This document shows, in pieces, positions 56,405-64,000 of a stretch of 64,000 nt of DNA. The position numbers and the translations under genes are program-made. The notes beneath the pieces are model-generated. The model was not told the origin of the DNA. It saw nothing but the letters and a program-made list of their open reading frames with translations, and searched no databases. This DNA is from JBFGFX01 sp965232455 (lineage in GTDB: Bacteria > Pseudomonadota > Gammaproteobacteria > Steroidobacterales > Woeseiaceae): positions 2,790,001 through 2,854,000 of the forward strand of contig OZ246981.1 in NCBI GenBank assembly GCA_965232455.1, in the 5' to 3' direction. Each line of letters begins with the position of its first letter. Positions within the stretch are counted from its first letter, which is position 1.

Positions 56405-56490
56405 CTTCACGAAGATCAGACACACAAAAGCTGCAATTCTTCCGTTTTATCGAACTGGAACTCTCATTGTCGTCCAGGACACAACTAACG

Positions 56491-56519
56491 AAAAAGGGGC
56501 CCCTACGGGACCCCTTTTT
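56491..56519. terminator. Rho-independent terminator, symmetric
   Basis: AAAAAGGGGCCC pairs with GGGACCCCTTTTT around a short loop (CTAC region) with one mismatch. It has T-runs in both directions, so it can stop the protease gene on the plus strand and, if transcription passes the IS element, tRNA-Arg transcripts on the minus strand. Confidence 0.85.
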
Positions 56520-57811
56520 GAGCTACTCGACACATAGCTTACAGATTGTTCCGGACACATGGTTTACACATTACGGCATTTGGGGAGCCCCCGGATGCCC
56601 TGGAAAGAGTGTAAACCGATGGATGAGAGACTTCGTTTCATAGCCAGGCTGCTCGAGGGCGAGAAGATGGCCCCACTGTGCCGGGAGTTTGGGATTAGCC
56701 GCGTCACTGGCTACAAGATTTTCAACCGATACAAAGACTGCGGCCTTCAGGGCCTGAACGACCGTAGCCGGGCGCCGTACCGGCAGGCCAACCGCCTACC
56801 CTACCAGGTCGAGCGTACGATTCTCGGGATCAGGAAGGAACACGACACTTGGGGCGCCCGCAAGATCCGCGACAAGCTGATCAAGCAGTTCCCGATGGTG
56901 CCAACGCCTGCCATCAGCACTATCCACGCCGTGCTGGACCGCCATGGCCTCGTGAAGCGAAAGAAACGCCGTCGCTACAAGGCTGAAGGAACGCCGCTGG
57001 TCGCTGCACACCAGCCAAACGAGCTCTGGTGTGCCGACTACAAGGGCGAGTTCATGCTCGGCAACAAGCAGTACTGCTACCCGCTCACGATCTCCGACTA
57101 CAGCTCCCGATACCTGATCGGCTGCGAAGGCGTGAAGTCCACCAAAGCGGACATCGCCTTTACCATTTTTGAAAGAGCTTTCAGGGACTTCGGCCTGCCC
57201 AGCGCCATCCGCACCGATAATGGTGTGCCGTTCGCTTCCGGCAATGCGCTCTTTGGCCTCACTCGGCTCTCGGTCTGGTGGTTGCGCTTAGGCATCAGCC
57301 TGCAGCGCATCAAGCCCGGCCATCCTGAGCAGAACGGCCGTCACGAACGCATGCATCTAACCCTCAAGCAGGAGGCTACGAAGCCTGCCGCCTTCAACTT
57401 CCTTCAACAACAGGAGCGCTTCGACGCCTTCATCGGGGTTTACAACAACGAGCGGCCTCATCAAGCGCTCGATGGCGCCTACCCCGGTGATCTCTATACA
57501 CCTTCAGCTCGCGTCTACGAACCACCGAGTCCGCCGGACTATCCGTTCCATGACCGGGCGATCCGCGTCACCGGCTGCGGCCGTATCTGCATCGGCCGAC
57601 GTAAAATCAACCTCTCGACCGCCTTCGCCGGACAAACCGTGGGCGTTAGAGAGATCGAGGACCAGATCTGGCTGGTCAGCTTCCTCGACTATGATTTAGG
57701 ATACTTCGATAATCAACGGGGCCGGGTGGAACCCGGCCCCAATCCGTTCGTACCGGACAAAGTGTTAACCATGTGTCCGGAACAAGGTGTAAACCATGTG
57801 ACCGGTTAACA
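56520..57811 (+). mobile_element. IS481-family insertion sequence
   Basis: One transposase gene flanked by imperfect inverted ends. The inner, best-matched parts are 56547-56569 and 57762-57784 (TGTTCCGGACACATGGTT, one mismatch in 23). Each end has a second, outer copy of CACATRGYTTACA-like sequence, giving ends of more than 40 bp. The exact termini are uncertain. It stops about 12 bases short of the tRNA-Arg CCA end, and the left end abuts the terminator at 56491-56519. Confidence 0.8.
56592..57809 (+). CDS. IS481-family DDE transposase
   Basis: From ATG 56592 the protein is 405 residues. An N-terminal helix-turn-helix (MAPLCREFGISRVTGYKIFN) is followed by a second one and the rve integrase core with the catalytic acids in WCADYKGEF, AIRTDNGVPF and HPEQNGRHERMHLTLK. 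The C-terminal part (RPHQALDGAYPGDLYTPS) is typical of the IS481/IS3 core group. The frame runs through the right inverted repeat and ends just beyond it. It looks intact. Confidence 0.93.
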   Translation, partial: RMPWKECKPMDERLRFIARLLEGEKMAPLCREFGISRVTGYKIFNRYKDCGLQGLNDRSRAPYRQANRLPYQVERTILGIRKEHDTWGARKIRDKLIKQFPMVPTPAISTIHAVLDRHGLVKRKKRRRYKAEGTPLVAAHQPNELWCADYKGEFMLGNKQYCYPLTISDYSSRYLIGCEGVKSTKADIAFTIFERAFRDFGLPSAIRTDNGVPFASGNALFGLTRLSVWWLRLGISLQRIKPGHPEQNGRHERMHLTLKQEATKPAAFNFLQQQERFDAFIGVYNNERPHQALDGAYPGDLYTPSARVYEPPSPPDYPFHDRAIRVTGCGRICIGRRKINLSTAFAGQTVGVREIEDQIWLVSFLDYDLGYFDNQRGRVEPGPNPFVPDKVLTMCPEQGVNHVTG

Positions 57812-57823
57812 CCTTGATCGAAT

Positions 57824-57900
57824 TGGCGCGCCCGGAGAGATTCGAACTCCCGACCGCTCGGTTCGTAGCCGAGTACTCTATCCAGCTGAGCTACGGGCGC
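57824..57900 (-). tRNA. tRNA-Arg (ACG)
   Basis: The minus strand folds as a 77-nt cloverleaf: acceptor GCGCCCG pairs with CGGGCGC, anticodon loop CTACGAA gives anticodon ACG, T-arm GTTCGAATC is canonical, and CCA is encoded. It reads CGN Arg codons after A34-to-I editing. Confidence 0.97.
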
Positions 57901-57997
57901 ATTATCTGGTTCTTCGTTGGATGGCCGATGCCACCCGTCGGCGGCGGCGCTGCCCGGCGCTCATCGCGTCGCCCCGCGCGCCTACCGGCGGAGGGCG

Positions 57998-58003
57998 ATT
58001 ATA
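57998..58003 (-). promoter_or_regulatory. Candidate -10 box for tRNA-Arg
   Basis: Perfect TATAAT on the minus strand, about 97 bases before the tRNA 5' end and downstream of the gene at 58037, followed by a GC-rich discriminator. No matching -35 is clear. Confidence 0.45.
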
Positions 58004-58036
58004 GGGATACTGAGCGCAGAATACTATGCCCGGCGA

Positions 58037-61000
58037 TCACCTCCGACTGACTGCGAGGGCCTCCTCGGCGCTGGTCGCGCCGACCGCAAGGCTTAGAACC
58101 AGCTTGAGGTATTCCGGCAGCTGCTCCCCGGTAAAGTTGTCCTGCCCGTATTCCAGCCAGGTTTTGTGCGCATCGGCGGGTCTGCCCGCCGCGATGTCTC
58201 CGAGCATTGCCGCGGCGATCACGTAGGCGCTACGGTGATCCGGTATCTCTTCAAAACGGTGCAGCAAGCGCCTTCCACCCGCCGCCATCTCGGGACCGTC
58301 CCGTCCCGCGATGGCCGAATAGAGGCGGCGCCACATCCTCGCCCGCTCGTCGTCGGGCGCGGCGCAGCCCGATACGTGCAGGCGTTCCACCAGCGCCGTG
58401 GCGCGCGCCGCCTCGAGATACGGCAGTGCGATGACCGCAATATCGTGGACCGTCTCCTCCCAGCGGTCGGGATTGGAGTCCAGCGCACAGTCGGTGGCCG
58501 ATAGCAACAGCCAGTCGGAGATGTAGCGTGCCCGGTTTATCGAGCGATGAAAGGACGTCTCTGGGTCAACCAAACTGCCGCTCATGATTTTCCGGTACAC
58601 CCAGTCCGCTGCCCCAATCGACTGACTCCGCGTCCAGGTCTTCGCGGGTGACACCTGATCGAAACGGATTGACTCGGCATACAACATCTCCAACAGCGGA
58701 AGCGGCGCAAGCGACCAGGCGTTGAGCGTAGTCGCTCGCGTGGCTCTGTACCGCGCTTTTCCGGCGTTCAGATCGACGAAGGGATAGTAGTCGGAATTCA
58801 CGGGAGCGGCGACCAGATCCAGGTAGGGTTCCAGAATGCTGCGATCAGCGAGCTTTCGAACCATCAGGTCGGCAACGTTGTGGATACCAACTCTTTGCAG
58901 CGATTTCCGCAACTCGCCCTGCCACAGCAAGTCCCAATCAGGTTCCGGCAAATCACCGTCTTTTTTCGCAATAATCAGAATGTCGAAGCTGTTCGGCGTG
59001 TATACCGCAAAATCGCCGAAGTTCTCCACCAGCGCTTTCAGGATTGACTCGGCGAGCACATCCGAAAACTCATACAGCTGAATCCATTGAACGAACAGGC
59101 CGTCGTCTTCCAGATGGTTCCTGATCGTGCCGTAGAACTCGGTGGAGAACAGGCTTGCGACTCCGCTTACCCACGGATTGGACGGTTCGGCGATGATGAT
59201 GTCGTAAACGCTGTTGTGCAGCGAAAAATATGTCTTTGCGTCTTCAATGAATATCCTGCTGCGCGGATCGGTATAGGCGCGGGCAACGTGTTCGCCAAAA
59301 CCCCTTGAGGCGTTGACCATCTCGGCCTCGATTTCGATGGTGTCGACGTATTCGACTTGCTCATTGCCAAGCAGCACGTGCGTGGTCTGACCGGAACCCA
59401 TCCCGATATTGGCAATCAGTGTCGCGTCCGGCTTGTACGCGAACGGAATCGTACCCGCCAACGTCATGGTCGACTCGTCCAGTGTCACCGGTCTGTCCGG
59501 ATCTACCTGGATCGATGCGTCGGCTTTGCCGTTGGTCGCAAGAATGATCTGTCCGGCCGTCTCTCGTCGAAGCGATACGCTTGCGGTTTTGCCATCGCGA
59601 TAAAAAAGCACTTCGTCATCCATTGCTTCGGTCGTGTTGCCCGCACGAAAGACGCCTGACATCAGCAGTCGTGAATCGATGTCGACCGCTATCGCCGTCA
59701 CGGCAATTGCGCCAACACCAACAGCCGCACTCGCAGCAAGACGGAAACGACCGCGCTCGCGTGGTATCGCATGCCGAAGAAGGACGATTGCAAGAGCAAC
59801 ATCCAGCGCGGCGCCAAACGCGATGAGGTTTTTTAGGCCGAGCATGGGCAGACCGATATGCACGGCAAAAAGTACACCGACAATGGCGCCGGCCGTGTTC
59901 GCTGCGTATATCTGACCGATGCTGGCCTCGCCGTCGCCTTTTTGGATCAACACGTAGGTAAAGAGCGGCAACGTCATACCCGCCATGAACGTGGTTGGCA
60001 GCATGACACCCAGCGCAATCGCATGGCTCGCGATGCTGAATCCCGTGAAACCGGCGTCGTTTCGAGCCAACATGTTCAGAAGCCACGCCATCCAATCGAA
60101 CGACGTCACGTAAACGGGTATCGTCAAAAGAGCGAACAGCCCCATAATCAACTGAACGTAGCCCGAGAATCGCACCGGATCGCCAATGCGGTCGATACGC
60201 CGCTTGATCCACAGCCCGCCGAAGGCGAGACCTGTAATAAACGCGCTGAGCATCAGCTCGAAAGAATGAGTGGTCGCACCGAGCACGAGACTCAACATGC
60301 GAATCCAGCTTATTTCGTAAACGAACGATGCCATTCCGGTAACGAACGCAGCAACCAGAAAAAGGGTTTTGATCGTGTCGCGGGACGTTGACGACTCGCT
60401 CACCTTTAGCGGCGGCGTTTCCGGACTGGGATCGAGACGCACGAGAATCCATACCACCAACGCCAGCGCTATGTTGATCAAACCGGCGGTCATCATGGTA
60501 CCCGGCAGACCGAACGCGCCGATAAACCAGAAACCGCTCGCGAGAACACCCAATGCCGCACCGATGCTGTTGGTGAAATAGAGCATCGCGATACTGCCGC
60601 CCGGCGTATCCGGAAAGCGGCGAACGATGCCGGCGCTCATCAACGGGAATGTCATGCCGAGCAGGATCGACTGCGGCATGATCAGAAGACTCGCCGCCAG
60701 CCATTTCAGCACCGCGCCGATTGCGGGCACACCGATCGACGGCAGTACGGACGAGTAGAATACCTCCACTATGCCGGTAAACATTCCGTGGAAAACGAGC
60801 GCTACCAGCCCCACGATCACCTCGACCGCCGCGTAGATCAGTATTGGCGTCTTGGCGCGGTGAGAATACCTGCTCGCGATGAACGAACCGACCGCCATGC
60901 CGCCCATGAAGATAATGAGCACGAGCGACTGCGCGTACGCGGCATGTCCCAGAAACAACTTCAGGTAGTGTGACCAGATCGACTCGTAAATCAGGCCGGA

Positions 61001-61099
61001 AAACCCCGAGATCGCGAAAATCGCGAAATAGAGCGATCGGGGAGCTGCCAGCTTGACACCCTGCCTGGCCGGTGAATTCGTTGCCTGCGACATCGTCAT
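58037..61099 (-). CDS. Large polytopic membrane protein with spermidine synthase-like domain
   Basis: From ATG 61099 (MTMSQATNSPARQG) the protein is 1020 residues; the longer frame to 61324 covers the terminator and tRNA flank and is not coding. About 14 membrane helices form two repeated halves (FAISGFSGLIYESIWSHYLK and GMASFVYEISWIRMLSLVLG are duplicate starts). A soluble spermidine synthase-like Rossmann domain follows (LIANIGMGSGQTTHVLLG, VDTIEIEAEMV, VYDIIIAEPSNPWVSGVASL), then a helical C-terminal part. The family is often annotated as fused-MFS/spermidine synthase, with unclear activity; GMGSG in place of GGGDG argues against classic aminopropyl transfer. It sits between two tRNA genes that are usually neighbours. 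Confidence 0.75.
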   Translation of the reverse strand: MTMSQATNSPARQGVKLAAPRSLYFAIFAISGFSGLIYESIWSHYLKLFLGHAAYAQSLVLIIFMGGMAVGSFIASRYSHRAKTPILIYAAVEVIVGLVALVFHGMFTGIVEVFYSSVLPSIGVPAIGAVLKWLAASLLIMPQSILLGMTFPLMSAGIVRRFPDTPGGSIAMLYFTNSIGAALGVLASGFWFIGAFGLPGTMMTAGLINIALALVVWILVRLDPSPETPPLKVSESSTSRDTIKTLFLVAAFVTGMASFVYEISWIRMLSLVLGATTHSFELMLSAFITGLAFGGLWIKRRIDRIGDPVRFSGYVQLIMGLFALLTIPVYVTSFDWMAWLLNMLARNDAGFTGFSIASHAIALGVMLPTTFMAGMTLPLFTYVLIQKGDGEASIGQIYAANTAGAIVGVLFAVHIGLPMLGLKNLIAFGAALDVALAIVLLRHAIPRERGRFRLAASAAVGVGAIAVTAIAVDIDSRLLMSGVFRAGNTTEAMDDEVLFYRDGKTASVSLRRETAGQIILATNGKADASIQVDPDRPVTLDESTMTLAGTIPFAYKPDATLIANIGMGSGQTTHVLLGNEQVEYVDTIEIEAEMVNASRGFGEHVARAYTDPRSRIFIEDAKTYFSLHNSVYDIIIAEPSNPWVSGVASLFSTEFYGTIRNHLEDDGLFVQWIQLYEFSDVLAESILKALVENFGDFAVYTPNSFDILIIAKKDGDLPEPDWDLLWQGELRKSLQRVGIHNVADLMVRKLADRSILEPYLDLVAAPVNSDYYPFVDLNAGKARYRATRATTLNAWSLAPLPLLEMLYAESIRFDQVSPAKTWTRSQSIGAADWVYRKIMSGSLVDPETSFHRSINRARYISDWLLLSATDCALDSNPDRWEETVHDIAVIALPYLEAARATALVERLHVSGCAAPDDERARMWRRLYSAIAGRDGPEMAAGGRRLLHRFEEIPDHRSAYVIAAAMLGDIAAGRPADAHKTWLEYGQDNFTGEQLPEYLKLVLSLAVGATSAEEALAVSRR

Positions 61100-61292
61100 C
61101 TCATGTGTCCTTCCAACCGACGCAATGAAAACACAGATTAAACATAAGATATGTGACGCAGGTCCGTCGAGTAAGCTTCGCTTAAGGTCCGCGGGGATGG
61201 ATTCGCTCGCTAGCGCTCGCTCGCCCCTACGGGGCGCCTGCGGTGTCCAAATCGGCGATGCCGATTTGTCGAACGGGGTTCTCTTCCGGACG

Positions 61293-61356
61293 CTCTCTCC
61301 GCCAGACACCAAAAAGGCCCGCATCAGCGGGCCTTTTTGGTGTCTGGCGGAGAGAG
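61293..61356. terminator. Terminator after tRNA-Ser, part of a perfect 30-bp palindrome
   Basis: AAAAAGGCCCGC, loop ATCA and GCGGGCCTTTTT form a textbook terminator (61311-61338). The stem extends as a perfect 30-bp inverted repeat (61293-61322 and 61327-61356), and its right arm covers the last 12 bases of the mature tRNA-Ser, including CCA, so an inverted copy of the tRNA 3' end lies downstream of the gene. Confidence 0.9.
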
Positions 61357-61435
61357 AGGGATTCGAACCCTCGAAGGGCTATTAACCCTTACTCCCTTAG
61401 CAGGGGAGCGCTTTCGACCACTCAGCCATCTCTCC
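61345..61435 (-). tRNA. tRNA-Ser (GCT)
   Basis: The minus strand gives a 91-nt class II tRNA: acceptor GGAGAGA pairs with TCTCTCC, anticodon loop CTGCTAA has anticodon GCT, a long variable arm (GGGTTAATAGCCC region) is present and CCA is encoded. It reads AGC/AGU. Confidence 0.97.
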
Positions 61436-61626
61436 GAGCTTGGTGTGCGATGCTGGCTTTGCACTCCTTCTCTCGACGAAGGTGGTCGTGGCCTCACCGC
61501 TGAACTTGGATATCTTAACTAAAGATCAATCCGCGGCAACCATAGGAACTCGCCTCGGCACTATCTGCGGATTGGGGCGCGCAATATTACTGGCCGACAA
61601 TCCGCAGGTAAAGTGCGGGCTTCTGG

Positions 61627-61836
61627 CTAGACGTCGTTCGACGCCGACTTGGGTGGCGGTTCGCCGTGGGCCTTCTCGCTCTGAATGCGCTCGTAGATTT
61701 CTTCGCGATGCACCGCGACGTCTTTGGGGGCATTGATACCGATGCGGACCTGGTTCCCTTTTACGCCTAGGACCGTAATCGTGATATCGCTCCCGATCAT
61801 GACGGTCTCCCCGGCGCGGCGCGTAAGAATCAGCAT
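61627..61836 (-). CDS. csrA: Carbon storage regulator CsrA
   Basis: A 69-residue RNA-binding protein: MLILTRRAGETVMIGSDITI, VLGVKGNQVRIGINAPKDV and VHREEIYERIQ are the full CsrA/RsmA sequence, with the RNA-contacting Leu4/Arg6-7 and Arg44-region residues. A strong ribosome-binding site (AGGAGAGGAAG) precedes the ATG. It represses or activates translation by binding GGA motifs in leaders and acts as a dimer. It lies between alaS and tRNA-Ser, the usual gammaproteobacterial setting, and has its own promoter. Confidence 0.98.
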   Translation of the reverse strand: MLILTRRAGETVMIGSDITITVLGVKGNQVRIGINAPKDVAVHREEIYERIQSEKAHGEPPPKSASNDV

Positions 61837-61930
61837 GACTTCCTCTCCTGCCTCTTATTATTACGCTCAATTGTGCGCTTTTATGACTTCAATAATAGTC
61901 TAATTGCACGTACCCGGTTTAATGCCTTGA

Positions 61931-61959
61931 TTTATATGGTTAAAAATGACCGCAATCAA
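61931..61959 (-). promoter_or_regulatory. Likely sigma70 promoter of csrA
   Basis: Minus strand TTGATT (61959-61954), 17-base spacer, TATAAA (61936-61931). It lies in the AT-rich alaS-csrA gap, about 95 bases before the csrA ATG. Confidence 0.55.
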
Positions 61960-61971
61960 GTCCGTGTTGAT

Positions 61972-64000
61972 CTATCCGAGCCGATCACGGATCCATGGGA
62001 TCACCGACTGCAAGGCGGCGTCGAGCCGTTCCGCGTTCGAGCCACCGGCTTGCGCGAAGTCCGGGCGACCGCCGCCTTTGCCGCCAACCTGCTCGGCCAC
62101 CGGCCGAATGACGTCTCCCGCGTGGATTCGATCGGTGTTGTTTCGCGTGACACCCGCGGCCAGGCGAACCTTGCCTTCGTCAACGGAGCCTAAAACGACG
62201 ATCGCGCTTTCGAGCTTGTCCTTGAATCGATCGACCGCGTCTCGAAGCGTCTTGGCGTCGGCGCCGTCCATTCTCTTCACCATGACCTTGACGCCGCCGA
62301 TTTCCGTAACGTCTTCCGTGGCGTCACCGGCGCCGCCGCTCAACAGCTGCTGCCTGACCTTTGCAAGATCTTTCTCCAGCTCTTTGTTTCGTTTCAGAAG
62401 CTGCTCGACCTTCTGAGCGGCCTGCTCGCGCGAGCTTTTCAGCTTGGCGGCGACGGTATCCAGGGCAAGCAGGTTGCCGTCAACCCAGCGAAGCGCAGCT
62501 TCGCCGGTGACCGCTTCGATGCGGCGCACACCGGAGGCGACACCGCCTTCCGAGGTGATTTTGAAAAAGCCGATGTCGCCGGAGCGGCGCACGTGGGTGC
62601 CGCCGCACAGCTCCACGGAACGCTCGCCAATTCGCAATACGCGAACCTCGTCGTCGTACTTTTCGCCGAACAGCGCGATTGCGCCGGAATCGACGGCGTC
62701 GTCGTATTTCATCAAACGCGTCTCGGCCGGGTGGTTCGCGCGAATCTCGCGATTCACGAAAGCTTCGATCGACTTGATCTGCTCAACGGTTACCGGCTCG
62801 TAGTGGGAAAAATCGAACCGCAGGCGATCAGGTGCAACGAGTGAACCTTTCTGGGCAACGTGTTCTCCAAGGATGCTGCGTAACGCGGCGTGCATCAGGT
62901 GCGTCGCCGAGTGATTGAGCACAATGGCGTGCCGCCGCGCGCCGTCTACTTTCGCGTCGGCGTCAGCCCCGACGCGCAACGAGCCCGACTTCACACGGCC
63001 GAAGTGTACGTTCGCATTTCCTCGCTTTTGGGTGTCGGTCACCTCGTACACGCCCGTGCCGGTCTCGATGGTTCCAGTGTCGCCGACCTGTCCGCCGGCC
63101 TCGGCGTAGAACGGCGTCGACGCAAGAATGACCGCTCCCTCTTCACCTTCGTCCAGCGAATCGACTGCCGTGCCATTTTTGAAAACGGCCTCGATCGTGC
63201 TCGATTGCTCTATGCACTCGTAGCCGGAAAACGCGGTTTCAAGGTCCGTTTCGATGCCCGCATCGTCGACCGCCGCAAACTTGCTGGCTGCCTTCGCCAG
63301 TTCACGCTGCGCCTGCATCGCCTTCTCGAAACCCTCGGTGTCGACGACAAGGTTGCGTTCGCGAGCGATGTCGGCCGTCAGGTCGACCGGAAACCCGTAC
63401 GTATCGTAAAGCTTGAAAGCAAGATCACCCGACACCTTGCCGGTCCGGACGTCGGCCAGCGCCGACTCGAGTATTTCCATGCCCTGATGAAGCGTCTCGG
63501 CAAAACGGAGCTCCTCTTTTTTCAGAACTCGCTCGACGTGCGCGCGCGCCCTGGCGAGTTCCGGATAGGCGTCACCCATCTCGTCGCAGAGCGGTTTGAC
63601 GAGCTTGAAAAAGAACGGCTCGTTCATACCCAGCTTTTTGCCGTGACGGACGGCCCGCCGGATGATCCGCCTGAGCACGTAGCCCCGGCCCTCGTTGCCC
63701 GGCAGCACGCCGTCGACAATGAGAAAGGAACAGGCCCGGATGTGGTCTGCAATGACGTTCAGCGAACTCGAACCGTCGTTGGCGACGCCGACGACGTCGG
63801 CGGTCGCTTCGATCAGGTTGGCGAACAGGTCGATCTCATAGTTGCTGTGCACCTGCTGCATCACGGCGGCGACGCGCTCGAGGCCCATCCCGGTATCCAC
63901 CGAGGGTTTCGGCAACGCGGTTAGCTCACCGTCTTTCGAGCGCTCGAATTGCATGAAAACGAGGTTCCAGATTTCCACGTACCGATCCCCGTCCTCGTCG
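61972..64000 (-). CDS. alaS: Alanyl-tRNA synthetase, N-terminal part outside window
   Basis: The 5' end is cut by the window edge; the visible 676 residues start DEDGDRYVEIWNLVFMQFER, inside the class II catalytic domain. SVDTGMGLERVAAVMQQ is motif 3. VLRRIIRRAVRHGKKLG belongs to the tRNA-recognition domain. The editing domain has the metal-binding LNHSATHLMHAAL and ELCGGTHVRRSGDIG. A coiled coil (SSREQAAQKVEQLLKRNKEL) and the C-Ala domain (GGKGGGRPDFAQAGG) complete it. It charges tRNA-Ala and clears mischarged Ser/Gly. About 200 residues are missing compared with full-length AlaS (about 875). Confidence 0.97.
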   Translation of the reverse strand, partial: DEDGDRYVEIWNLVFMQFERSKDGELTALPKPSVDTGMGLERVAAVMQQVHSNYEIDLFANLIEATADVVGVANDGSSSLNVIADHIRACSFLIVDGVLPGNEGRGYVLRRIIRRAVRHGKKLGMNEPFFFKLVKPLCDEMGDAYPELARARAHVERVLKKEELRFAETLHQGMEILESALADVRTGKVSGDLAFKLYDTYGFPVDLTADIARERNLVVDTEGFEKAMQAQRELAKAASKFAAVDDAGIETDLETAFSGYECIEQSSTIEAVFKNGTAVDSLDEGEEGAVILASTPFYAEAGGQVGDTGTIETGTGVYEVTDTQKRGNANVHFGRVKSGSLRVGADADAKVDGARRHAIVLNHSATHLMHAALRSILGEHVAQKGSLVAPDRLRFDFSHYEPVTVEQIKSIEAFVNREIRANHPAETRLMKYDDAVDSGAIALFGEKYDDEVRVLRIGERSVELCGGTHVRRSGDIGFFKITSEGGVASGVRRIEAVTGEAALRWVDGNLLALDTVAAKLKSSREQAAQKVEQLLKRNKELEKDLAKVRQQLLSGGAGDATEDVTEIGGVKVMVKRMDGADAKTLRDAVDRFKDKLESAIVVLGSVDEGKVRLAAGVTRNNTDRIHAGDVIRPVAEQVGGKGGGRPDFAQAGGSNAERLDAALQSVIPWIRDRLG

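Noticed and set aside
53599..57900. Genomic island with tRNA-Arg attachment sites
   Set aside because: By eye I found no copy of the tRNA 3' end at the far border and no integrase, so I report only an AT-richer insert with an IS.

Overview
The window looks like a chromosomal segment of a GC-rich, probably marine or sediment-dwelling gammaproteobacterium. The evidence is an alaS-csrA-tRNA-Ser(GCT)...tRNA-Arg(ACG) block, a PBP1B-type mrcB, a sstT gene, lipobox lipoproteins, a large TonB-dependent receptor and an IS481-type transposase. The taxonomic placement is inference; there is no rRNA here.

Layout. 1-10.6 kb: mixed single genes: a secreted BNR/sortilin-like repeat protein running off the left edge, a DUF4136-like lipoprotein gene whose start has been hit by a 267-bp MITE, a flavodoxin-fold reductase, a GT2 glycosyltransferase, SstT, a small lipoprotein, an N-acyl-D-amino-acid deacylase and a DUF3592 membrane protein. 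10.8-18 kb: surface glycan genes (GT-C/TPR membrane protein, gmd-fcl for GDP-L-fucose, a methyltransferase, GT4 and GT2 enzymes). 18-25 kb: a lipoprotein with duplicated CX4CH motifs, mrcB with a TPR lipoprotein, and a membrane protein with an internal spermidine-synthase fold. 25.4-30.7 kb: a Gtr-like set (GT2, GtrA flippase, methyltransferase) followed by an STT3-like oligosaccharyltransferase and a convergent GT4. 30.9-35.6 kb: phosphoketolase and acetate kinase, an orphan receiver-domain protein and a Cys-rich unknown.

35.7-53.6 kb is a compact locus for sulfated, rhamnose-containing glycans. A minus-strand series encodes a TonB-dependent receptor, two sulfatases, a RhaEW-type aldolase/dehydrogenase, RhaI, RhaB, an FMN lactate dehydrogenase, an NCS1-like permease and a 58-residue membrane protein too short for routine ORF calling. 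A GH106-like alpha-L-rhamnosidase and a DeoR-type repressor diverge from it. Together they would import and desulfate oligosaccharides, release L-rhamnose, and take it through rhamnulose-1-phosphate and lactaldehyde to lactate and pyruvate.

53.6-57.8 kb is a more AT-rich insert between the DeoR gene and tRNA-Arg. It carries a two-gene unit (a prodomain-like secreted protein and a secreted metzincin-like protease) and an IS481-family element. 57.8-64 kb returns to housekeeping genes: tRNA-Arg, a large membrane/spermidine-synthase-like protein sitting between the two tRNA genes, tRNA-Ser, csrA and the 3' part of alaS.

The items most worth following up are the MITE-split lipoprotein gene, the STT3-like enzyme with a degenerate WWDYG motif beside Gtr-type genes, the permease plus 58-aa protein in the rhamnose operon, the split prodomain/protease pair, and a 76-bp duplicated element upstream of mrcB and of the CX4CH lipoprotein.
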